Positions 1-5,479 of a DNA stretch of 5,479 nucleotides are shown in pieces; the stretch's first letter is position 1, and each line of letters begins with the position of its first letter. The DNA lies in NCBI GenBank assembly GCA_041629655.1, contig JBFKMV010000249.1, positions 1-5,479 on the forward strand. Direction: 5' to 3'. A program made the position numbers and the translations under genes. This DNA is from JBFKMV01 sp041629655 (GTDB lineage Bacteria > Acidobacteriota > Polarisedimenticolia > Polarisedimenticolales > Polarisedimenticolaceae). Under the pieces are notes generated by a model. The model worked only from the letters and a program-made list of their open reading frames with translations, had not been told where the DNA came from and made no database searches.

Positions 1-2892
1 GAGACCGAGAAGCCGGTGATCCGCGAGATCACCAACCGGCGGCAGGTGATCGACGTGGCCGTGCACGGCGACACCGACGAACGAACGCTGCGGCGGATCG
101 CGGAGCGGGTCCGGGACGAGCTGTCGTCGCTGCCGGGACTGACGCTGGTGGAGCTGTCCAACGCGCGACCGTACGAGGTCGCGATCGAGGTTTCCGAGGA
201 CGACCTGCGCCGGCACGGGCTGACCTTCGACCAGGTCGCCACGATGGTCCGGCGCTCGTCGCTCGACCTGCCGGGCGGGTCGGTCAAGACCGCCGGGGGC
301 GAGATCCTGCTGCGCACCATCGGCCAGGCCTACCGCGGGCCGGAGTTCGCGGAGCTGGTGCTGTTGACGCGGCCCGACGGGACGCACCTGCGGCTGGGCG
401 ACGTGGCCACGGTGGTCGACGGATTCGCCGAGACCGACCAGTTCACGCGCTTCGACGGCAAGCCCGCGCTGATGCTGCAGGTGTTCCGCTCGGAGCAACA
501 GGATGCGCTCGACATCGCGGAGCAGGTCAAGGCCTACGCGGCGACCGCCGGGACGCGGCTGCCCGAGGGCATCGGGCTGAGCACGGTGCAGGACTTCTCC
601 AAGGTGCTGCGCGACCGGCTGAGCCTGTTGACGCGCAACGGCATCGCCGGCTACATCCTGGTGTTCGTGATGCTGGCGCTGTTCCTGCGGCTGCGGCTGG
701 CGTTCTGGGTCAGCCTGGGCATCCCGATCTCGTTCCTGGGCGCGATGTGGCTGATGCCGGGGCTCGACGTCACGATCAACCTGATCTCGCTGTTCGCCTT
801 CATCGTCGTGCTCGGCATCGTGGTCGACGACGCGATCATCGTCGGCGAGAACATCTTCCGGCAGCAGCACCGGACGGGCAAGGGCCTCGCCGGGGCCATC
901 GCCGGCGCCCGGGAGGTCTCGCGACCGGTGGTCTTCGCGGTGCTGACCTCGATCGCGGCGTTCGCGCCGCTGCTGTCGGTCCCCGGAAGCACCGGCAAGG
1001 TGATGCGGGTGATCCCGCTGATCGTGATCCCGTGCCTGGCCTTCTCGCTGATCGAGTCGTTGTGGATCCTGCCCGCGCACCTGTCGCACATGTCGCACAA
1101 GACGATGGAGGACCGCAAGGCGCTGTCGCGGACGTGGCGCAAGTTCCAGAGCTACTTCACCGACGGCCTCGAGATGTTCATCGGGCGGGTCTACAAGCCC
1201 AGCCTGGAGCTGGCGCTGCGCTGGCGCTACGCCACGCTGGCGCTGGGCGCGGCGACGTTGATGCTGACCGCCGGCATGGTCTGGGGCGGCCGGGTGATGT
1301 TCGTGTTCTTCCCCTCGGTCGAGGCCGACTACGTCTCGGCGGCGGTCACGCTGCCGCAGGGCACCCCGGTCGAGGTCACCTCGCGGGCCGTGGCGCACCT
1401 GGAGCAGACCGCCGAGGAGCTGCGCCGGCAACTGGCTGACGAGAACGGCCAGGATCAGTTCCAGAGCACCCTGGCCGCGATCGGCGAGCATCCGTTCCGC
1501 CGCGCGCAGGCGCGGAACGCCGGCAGCGCCGCCGATCGCTACACCTCGGGCCACCTGGGCGAGGTCACGCTCGAGCTGGTCCCGGCCGAGGCGCGGCTGG
1601 TCGGCAGCGAGGAGATCGCGCGGCGCTGGCGCGAGCTGACCGGGTCGATCCCCGACGCGGTCGAGCTGGCCTACACCTCGTCGCTGTTCTCCGCCGGCGA
1701 GGACGTCAACGTACAGCTCTCGGGTCACGACATCGACCGGCTGCGCGCCGCGGCCGAGGAGCTGAAGCTGCGGCTGGCCGAGTACGACGGGGTGTTCGAG
1801 ATCGCCGACTCGTTCCGCGAAGGCAAGCGCGAGATGAAGCTGGGCATCAAGCCCCAGGCCGAGCTGCTGGGCCTGACGCTGGGCGACCTGGGCCGTCAGG
1901 TGCGGCAGGCGTTCTACGGCGAGGAGGCGCAGCGGATCCAGCGCGGGCGCGACGAGGTGCGCGTGATGGTGCGCTACCCGGAGTCCGAGCGCCGCTCGCT
2001 GGCCGACCTGGAGCAGATGCGCATCCGCACTCCCGAGGGGCAGGAGGTGCCGTTCTCCGAGGTGGCGACCGTGCAGCCCGGCCGCGGCTTCGCCTCGATC
2101 ACGCGGGTCGACCGGCGCCGCGCGATCAACGTCACCGCCGACGTGGACGCCAGCAAGACCGCGCCGGGCGACATCGTGGCCGATCTCGAGGCGCGGGTGC
2201 TGCCGGAGCTGCTGGCGCACTACGACGGCGTCAGCTACACCTTCGAGGGCCAGCAGGCCGAGCAGCGCGAGACGCTGGGCGGCCTGGTTCGCGGGTTCGT
2301 GATCGCGCTGATCGCGATCTACGCGCTGGTCGCCGTGCCGCTGCGCTCGTACACGCAGCCGCTGGTGATCATGAGCGCGATCCCGTTCGGGCTGGTCGGC
2401 GCGGTGTGGGGCCACGTGATCATGGGACTCAACCTGACCATCCTGTCGATGTTCGGGATCGTGGCGCTGGCCGGCGTCGTGGTCAACGACAGCCTGGTGA
2501 TGGTCGACTTCATCAACCGCCACCGCCGGACGCACGACGAGCTGCTGTCCGCGGTGCGCGCCGCCGGGCTGGTGCGCTTCCGCCCGATCCTGCTGACCTC
2601 GCTGACCACCTTCGCCGGGTTGACGCCGCTGCTGCTGGAGAAGAGCATGCAGGCCCGGTTTCTGATCCCGATGGCCGTGTCGCTGGCGTTCGGCGTGCTG
2701 TTCTCGACCTTCATCACCCTGATCCTGGTGCCCAGCGGCACCATCGTGATGGACGACCTGACGGGGTTGCTGCGGCGGGCGTTCGGGATGCGCAGCGAGG
2801 AGGAGCAGGACGAGCCGACGGTGATCGCCGACGGCGGGGAGACCCCCGAGGAAGTCCCGGCCCCGGCGCTGCGAACGCTCGAGGGCTCGTGA
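1..2892 (+). CDS. RND-family efflux transporter permease (AcrB/HAE-like), 5' partial
   Basis: Inner-membrane, proton-driven permease of a tripartite RND pump, which exports substrate through a membrane-fusion protein and an outer-membrane channel. The frame is open from base 1, so the GTG at 16 is not the real start. 963 residues are present. Judged by AcrB (about 1050 aa), TM1 and the first 120-130 residues are missing. What remains is: the rest of periplasmic loop 1 (about residues 1-205), TM2-TM7 (about 213-430), a second large periplasmic loop (about 431-762), TM8-TM12 (about 763-918) and an acidic, probably cytoplasmic tail of about 45 residues. The TM4 motif VVDDAII holds the paired aspartates (826-831) equivalent to AcrB D407/D408. 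TM11 RFRPILLT (2575-2598) keeps the R971 and T978 equivalents. TM10 reads GVVVNDSLVMVDF, with Asn where AcrB has K940. The family call is firm. The substrate is unknown, and CzcA-type metal pumps are less likely by motif. The partner fusion-protein gene is expected upstream, outside the window. Confidence 0.95.
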   Translation, partial: ETEKPVIREITNRRQVIDVAVHGDTDERTLRRIAERVRDELSSLPGLTLVELSNARPYEVAIEVSEDDLRRHGLTFDQVATMVRRSSLDLPGGSVKTAGGEILLRTIGQAYRGPEFAELVLLTRPDGTHLRLGDVATVVDGFAETDQFTRFDGKPALMLQVFRSEQQDALDIAEQVKAYAATAGTRLPEGIGLSTVQDFSKVLRDRLSLLTRNGIAGYILVFVMLALFLRLRLAFWVSLGIPISFLGAMWLMPGLDVTINLISLFAFIVVLGIVVDDAIIVGENIFRQQHRTGKGLAGAIAGAREVSRPVVFAVLTSIAAFAPLLSVPGSTGKVMRVIPLIVIPCLAFSLIESLWILPAHLSHMSHKTMEDRKALSRTWRKFQSYFTDGLEMFIGRVYKPSLELALRWRYATLALGAATLMLTAGMVWGGRVMFVFFPSVEADYVSAAVTLPQGTPVEVTSRAVAHLEQTAEELRRQLADENGQDQFQSTLAAIGEHPFRRAQARNAGSAADRYTSGHLGEVTLELVPAEARLVGSEEIARRWRELTGSIPDAVELAYTSSLFSAGEDVNVQLSGHDIDRLRAAAEELKLRLAEYDGVFEIADSFREGKREMKLGIKPQAELLGLTLGDLGRQVRQAFYGEEAQRIQRGRDEVRVMVRYPESERRSLADLEQMRIRTPEGQEVPFSEVATVQPGRGFASITRVDRRRAINVTADVDASKTAPGDIVADLEARVLPELLAHYDGVSYTFEGQQAEQRETLGGLVRGFVIALIAIYALVAVPLRSYTQPLVIMSAIPFGLVGAVWGHVIMGLNLTILSMFGIVALAGVVVNDSLVMVDFINRHRRTHDELLSAVRAAGLVRFRPILLTSLTTFAGLTPLLLEKSMQARFLIPMAVSLAFGVLFSTFITLILVPSGTIVMDDLTGLLRRAFGMRSEEEQDEPTVIADGGETPEEVPAPALRTLEGS

Positions 2893-3434
2893 GCGCGGCG
2901 ATGCACGACCCCGACGACGATGTCCTGGGCGGCCTGCTGAAGATCCACGCCGACGTCAGCCGCGCTGCGGGGCGGCTGGCGGTCCGTCACGCCGCGCGGA
3001 TGCAATGCCGTGTCGGCTGCGCCGGCTGCTGCGTCGACGAGATCACCGTGTTCGAGGTCGAGGCGCAGCGGATCCGCGCCCGGCACGCGGCGCTGCTGGA
3101 GGACGAACCCCCGCACCCGCCCGGCGCCTGTGCGTTCCTCGACCGGGCCGGCGCCTGCCGGATCTACGAGGACCGCCCGTACGTCTGCCGCACCCAGGGG
3201 CTGCCGCTGCGCTGGCTCGAGGACACGCCGGAAGGGCGCCTCGTCGAGTACCGCGACATCTGCCCGTTGAACGCGGCCGGGACCCCGCTGGAGGCGCTGG
3301 ACGCCGTGGAGTGCTGGACCATCGGCCCCGCCGAGTCGCGGCTGGCCGAGCTGGAGCGCCGGCGCCGCGGCGACGACGGCGAGCCGCGCCGCGTGGCGCT
3401 ACGCGACCTGTTCGCGACGCGTTCCCCGCGCTAG
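2889..3434 (+). CDS. YkgJ-family cysteine-cluster protein
   Basis: Small soluble protein of 181 aa with the YkgJ (CxxCxxCC-type) signature, a family predicted to bind zinc or iron whose biochemical role is not established. The cluster here is CRVGCAGCC (C40, C44, C47, C48). It is followed by C81, C90 in CRIYEDRP, C100 in YVCR, C125 in DICP and C142 in VECW, the usual spacing of conserved cysteines. There is no signal peptide or membrane segment, so it is probably cytoplasmic. The GTG at 2889 is chosen because it overlaps the permease stop as GTGA and has GAGGG just upstream (2881-2885, an unusually short spacer). The in-frame ATG at 2901 is a real alternative and would give 177 aa. The tight overlap suggests operon membership and translational coupling with the efflux permease, perhaps linking the pump to metal or redox state, which is inference only. 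The C-terminal 30 residues are rich in Arg and acidic residues. Confidence 0.88.
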   Translation: MSAAMHDPDDDVLGGLLKIHADVSRAAGRLAVRHAARMQCRVGCAGCCVDEITVFEVEAQRIRARHAALLEDEPPHPPGACAFLDRAGACRIYEDRPYVCRTQGLPLRWLEDTPEGRLVEYRDICPLNAAGTPLEALDAVECWTIGPAESRLAELERRRRGDDGEPRRVALRDLFATRSPR

Positions 3435-3447
3435 CGGCGGCCCCGCT
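3433..3447 (+). other. Short inverted repeat at the YkgJ stop codon
   Basis: AGCGG (3433-3437) and CCGCT (3443-3447) are perfect complements around a 5-nt loop, and the left arm begins inside the TAG stop codon. An RNA hairpin of five pairs (four G-C) could form at the end of the pump/YkgJ transcript. No U-run follows (the next bases are CCAAGCGACC), so it does not qualify as a classical intrinsic terminator. In DNA this GC-rich a stem of this size can arise by chance. Confidence 0.3.
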
Positions 3448-3490
3448 CCAAGCGACCCCGGACCTCCCGATTCCCCGCGCCCGGACGGCG

Positions 3491-3496
3491 TACAAT
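3491..3496 (+). promoter_or_regulatory. Putative -10 element for the DUF4870 gene
   Basis: TACAAT matches the sigma-70-type -10 consensus TATAAT at five of six bases and is an AT-rich island in a very GC-rich gap. A start about 7 nt downstream (near 3503) would leave a leader of about 18 nt that just contains the Shine-Dalgarno sequence, a sensible geometry. No good -35 box is seen at the expected spacing (around 3468-3473 the sequence reads CGATTC), so the promoter may be weak, activator-dependent or read by another sigma factor. Confidence 0.45.
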
Positions 3497-3506
3497 GGGA
3501 AGCAGC

Positions 3507-3514
3507 AAGGAGGT
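3507..3514 (+). promoter_or_regulatory. Strong Shine-Dalgarno sequence of the DUF4870 gene
   Basis: AAGGAGGT is fully complementary to the 3' end of 16S rRNA and lies 6 nt before the ATG at 3521. It fixes that ATG as the start, even though the reading frame is open much farther upstream inside the YkgJ gene. It is far stronger than the weak, short-spaced GAGGG before the YkgJ gene, suggesting efficient independent translation. Confidence 0.85.
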
Positions 3515-3520
3515 CACCCC

Positions 3521-3895
3521 ATGAGCGAACAGGCCGGAGCGCCCCCCCAAGCGATCGACCGCGACGCCCGCAACTGGGCCATGGGCTGCCACATGATCGC
3601 GCTGGTCGGCCTGCTGGGCAACGGGATCGGGTTCCTGCTCGGCCCGCTGATCCTGTGGCTGGTCAAGCGCGAGGACCACCCGTTCATCAACGAGCAGGGC
3701 AAGGAGTCGGTCAACTTCCAGCTGACGATGTTCCTGGCCATGCTGGTCTGCGTCCCGCTGATCTTCGTCGGCATCGGCATCCTGCTGATGCCGCTGATCG
3801 CCATCTTCGACGTGGTGATGGTGATCGTGGCCGGAATCAAGGCCGCCAACGGGGAGCACTACCGGTATCCGTTGACGTTCCGGTTTCTGAACTAG
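3521..3895 (+). CDS. DUF4870 (Tic20-like) small membrane protein
   Basis: A 124-aa integral membrane protein. The pattern matches DUF4870/Tic20-like proteins: a short polar N-terminus (1-17), W19 and CHMIAL opening the first hydrophobic segment (about 20-48, containing LLGPLILWLVKR), then the diagnostic polar stretch HPFINEQGKESVNFQ (53-67), further hydrophobic segments (about 68-89 and 90-107), and the C-terminal motif YRYPLTFRF (114-122). Three to four membrane passes are likely. Length is typical for the family. Function is unknown; similarity to the chloroplast import component Tic20 does not establish transport activity in bacteria. The start is secured by a perfect Shine-Dalgarno sequence, and a -10-like hexamer suggests a separate transcript, although read-through from the YkgJ gene 86 bp upstream is possible. 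The stop codon overlaps the stop of the convergent hydrolase gene by 4 bp. Family assignment is confident; any physiological role is not. Confidence 0.92.
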   Translation: MSEQAGAPPQAIDRDARNWAMGCHMIALVGLLGNGIGFLLGPLILWLVKREDHPFINEQGKESVNFQLTMFLAMLVCVPLIFVGIGILLMPLIAIFDVVMVIVAGIKAANGEHYRYPLTFRFLN

Positions 3896-5479
3896 GGGGA
3901 GCGCGCCCCGAACACCCCTTCCGGAATCTCCACGTCGAACTCCACCTCGCGCACCCGCGTGATCATCTTGCCGGTGCCGGGATTGTCCAGTGTCGTCTCG
4001 AACGGCACGGCGACCCCATCCACCTTCCGGTAATCGGAGTACGTCTCGGTGACCGTGATCACCCCGCCGCCGGGGATCGAGGACTGGCGGTCGCGGCGCA
4101 GCACGAGGAAGGTCTTGGTCGAGACGTAATCCGTGATGGAGCGTCCGGTGCTCGGCGTCTTCTTGACGACGTACACCTCCTCGTCGCCCAGCGTGCTGGT
4201 GCGCGCGATCTCGACCTCGTCGAACAGCGTGTTCCAGTTCGAGATCGGGTCGAACGCGGCGTTGATGCGCGCGTCGGCGAGCTGGTCGGGGGTGTAGGGC
4301 TGGTACGGCGAGAAGCTGGTCTCGGTGCCGCCGGTCGTGCCGTCGAAGTACTCGCGGACCCGGCCGATCCGCTTGCCCAGCGCGGTCAGCGTCACCTCGC
4401 TGGCGCCTGCGCCGGGGGCGCGGGCGTACACGGTGACCTCGCCGGTGACGCCCTGGGTCTCGAACTCGATGTCGGCGACCGCGCGCAGCGAGGTGTGCTT
4501 CCTCAGGTTGGCCTCGCCGCCGAAGGCCTCGACGACCTTCGTCATCAGCTCGTCCACCGAGATCGCCGGCCCGTCACCCTCGGACGGCTCCACCCGCGTG
4601 AACTCTGCGTTCCCCTGGGGCTGGATCAGCTCGATCGCGACGACCTTGCCGTCGCCGTCGCGCTTGACTCGGGTGCCGAACGTGTCCGGCAGGCCCTCGT
4701 AACGGAACAGGTCCGGCTCGCCCTCCTGCTCGATCACCGGGTAAGGCGGCTGCCCCGGGACGACCAGCGCGACACGGCCCTGCTTGACCGTCATCTCGAT
4801 CTCGAACGCGTCCTTGACGTACTTGCCGATCAGCTCGGCGTGGGGACCGTCGAATCCGGCGGCGGCGGCGGCGGCCGTGGCCTGGTCGGCGGCCGTGATT
4901 TTGGGCAGCGCGAAGTTGCCGTGGGGCTGCTCGAGGTACACCTCCGTCCGCGACGGCTCGCCCTCGATCGCACGGAAGGTCATGAAGAAGCCGGGCGGCG
5001 CGGGGCCGCCGAGCTTGTAGCGTCGGCCCGCGACCTGCTCCAGCGGGTACTCGGGCTGGTTGGGGACGATCGCGGTGAGCTGTCCGTCCTTGATCACGAC
5101 CTCGATCTGCATGCCGGCCTCGACGAAGTCGTAGGTACCGACCTCCTGCTCCGCCGGGACCTCGGCGGCGGGAGTCCCGGCCTCGGCCGTCGCTTCGCCG
5201 GTGGCGGGCGACCGCTCCTCCGGGGACAGCGCCAGGTTCGTCCACACCGCGTCCAGCACCGTGACGCCGATGTTCGAGCCGCCGACGTTGGTCAGCAGCA
5301 CGAAGCCCAGCTGCTGCTCGGGCATGAAGGCGACCAGCGAGTTGAAGCCGTCGATGCCGCCCGAGTGCGTCGCGACGCGCCGCCCCTTCCATTCCACGAG
5401 GCCCCAGCCGAGGCCGTAATTGCCGCCGGGGCTGTGCGGGCGGATCAGCTCGTCGAAGCCCTGCTCGGAGACCAGCCGC
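3892..5479 (-). CDS. Multidomain serine hydrolase (beta-lactamase/PBP-like), 5' partial
   Basis: The frame is open to the window edge, so the GTG at 5397 is internal and the N-terminus, with any signal peptide and the catalytic SxxK and YxN motifs, lies outside. The first 80 or so visible residues end a class C beta-lactamase-like (PF00144-type) domain: NYGLGWGL, then HSGGIDGFNS (HSGG at 5356-5367, the counterpart of the KTG motif), then the closing strand PEQQLGFVLLTN. After a Pro/Ala/Glu-rich linker come two similar modules of about 82 residues (about 4897-5142 and 4585-4830) resembling DUF3471 C-terminal domains of such hydrolases, joined by a linker with six alanines. The last 220 residues (about 3892-4563) begin VDELMTKVVEAFGGEANL and contain YSDYRKVDGVAVPF, a style seen in LolA/outer-membrane lipoprotein-sorting-like beta domains. 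Likely extracytoplasmic. It may be an esterase, peptidase or beta-lactamase relative; substrate cannot be told. No transcriptional link to the plus-strand genes. Confidence 0.88.
   Translation of the reverse strand, partial: RLVSEQGFDELIRPHSPGGNYGLGWGLVEWKGRRVATHSGGIDGFNSLVAFMPEQQLGFVLLTNVGGSNIGVTVLDAVWTNLALSPEERSPATGEATAEAGTPAAEVPAEQEVGTYDFVEAGMQIEVVIKDGQLTAIVPNQPEYPLEQVAGRRYKLGGPAPPGFFMTFRAIEGEPSRTEVYLEQPHGNFALPKITAADQATAAAAAAGFDGPHAELIGKYVKDAFEIEMTVKQGRVALVVPGQPPYPVIEQEGEPDLFRYEGLPDTFGTRVKRDGDGKVVAIELIQPQGNAEFTRVEPSEGDGPAISVDELMTKVVEAFGGEANLRKHTSLRAVADIEFETQGVTGEVTVYARAPGAGASEVTLTALGKRIGRVREYFDGTTGGTETSFSPYQPYTPDQLADARINAAFDPISNWNTLFDEVEIARTSTLGDEEVYVVKKTPSTGRSITDYVSTKTFLVLRRDRQSSIPGGGVITVTETYSDYRKVDGVAVPFETTLDNPGTGKMITRVREVEFDVEIPEGVFGARSP
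4585..5142 (-). repeat. Two tandem protein-level repeats (DUF3471-like) inside the hydrolase
   Basis: Copy 1 (about 4897-5142) and copy 2 (about 4585-4830) share the same order of motifs: G-[TK]-Y, then IE-[VM]-x-[IV]-K-x-G-[QR], then VP-x-QP-x-YP, then a short R-Y turn, and finally [YI]-[LI]-[EQ]-[LI]?-x-QP-x-GN. The first copy reads IVPNQPEYP and LEQPHGNF; the second reads VVPGQPPYP and LIQPQGNAEF. The identity is moderate and at protein level only, so this is an old domain duplication rather than a recent DNA repeat. Module edges are approximate. Confidence 0.75.
4858..4875. repeat. (GGC)6 trinucleotide tract encoding Ala6
   Basis: Six uninterrupted GGC units on the plus strand read as six GCC alanine codons in the minus-strand hydrolase gene. 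They lie in the linker between its two DUF3471-like modules, flanked by further alanine and threonine codons. Length changes by whole units would keep the frame and alter only linker length. Confidence 0.8.

Noticed and set aside
16..18. GTG at 16 as the true start of the permease
   Set aside because: The frame is open to base 1, and the sequence begins within the first periplasmic loop, so TM1 must be encoded upstream of the window.
747..1439. Plus-strand open frame (230 codons) within the RND permease
   Set aside because: It is an alternative frame of the permease. Its product is Arg/Gly/Ala/Asp-rich without domains, while the permease frame here encodes TM3 to TM7 with intact motifs.
2319..3116. 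Long minus-strand open frame (265 codons) across the permease/YkgJ junction
   Set aside because: It lies opposite two well-recognised coding regions. Its translation is low-complexity Ser/Arg/Thr-rich with no known motif, the usual artefact of GC-rich third-position bias.
3431..3859. Minus-strand open frame rich in His, Asp and Gln opposite the DUF4870 gene
   Set aside because: The His/Asp/Gln-rich composition is the reverse complement of hydrophobic membrane-segment codons; no start signal or family match is recognisable.
3896..3909. GGGG...CCCC inverted repeat just after the shared CTAG, considered as a bidirectional terminator
   Set aside because: The stem is only four pairs with a 6-nt loop, it lies within hydrolase coding sequence, and neither strand has a T-run after it.
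4574..5392. Alternative minus-strand frame (272 codons) within the hydrolase gene
   Set aside because: The product is Arg/Gly/Ala low-complexity sequence, and the overlapping frame carries recognisable hydrolase and repeat motifs without interruption.
5395..5397. GTG at 5397 (minus strand) as the hydrolase start
   Set aside because: The frame continues to the window edge through NYGLGWGL, a typical internal beta-lactamase-like segment just before the HSGG motif.

Overview
This is a very GC-rich, almost gene-packed bacterial chromosome fragment. Codons end strongly in G or C, and long spurious open frames occur on the antisense strand. The outer-membrane-type efflux pump implies a diderm. The hydrolase with a C-terminal domain of the 'YSDYRKVDGV..P' type resembles proteins common in Acidobacteriota and related soil or marine phyla. 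That placement is an impression from protein style, not a demonstrated assignment.

Layout. Positions 1-2892 (+) hold most of an RND-superfamily efflux permease of the AcrB/HAE type, cut off at its N-terminus by the window edge. Its stop codon overlaps the start of a small YkgJ-type cysteine-cluster protein (2889-3434, +) in a GTGA junction, so the two are probably co-transcribed and translationally coupled. An 86-bp gap (3435-3520) follows. It carries an inverted repeat at the upstream stop codon, a good -10-like hexamer and a perfect Shine-Dalgarno sequence. These precede a small DUF4870/Tic20-like membrane protein (3521-3895, +). Its stop codon lies in a CTAG palindrome shared with the stop codon of a convergent gene on the minus strand (3892 to beyond 5479). 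That gene encodes a multidomain serine hydrolase: the end of a class C beta-lactamase-like domain, two tandem DUF3471-like repeats joined by a hexa-alanine linker, and a C-terminal lipoprotein-carrier-like beta domain.

How they fit together. The pump and the YkgJ protein look like the end of an efflux operon whose membrane-fusion protein (and perhaps outer-membrane channel and regulator) should lie upstream of the window. The DUF4870 gene seems to have its own promoter. The hydrolase is transcribed toward them and has no evident functional link.

I found no RNA gene, CRISPR array, insertion sequence or phage element, and no convincing previously undescribed system. The points most worth a second look are the hydrolase domain fusion, the RND-YkgJ coupling, the CTAG stop sharing, and the non-AcrB-like proton-relay and switch-loop residues of the pump.
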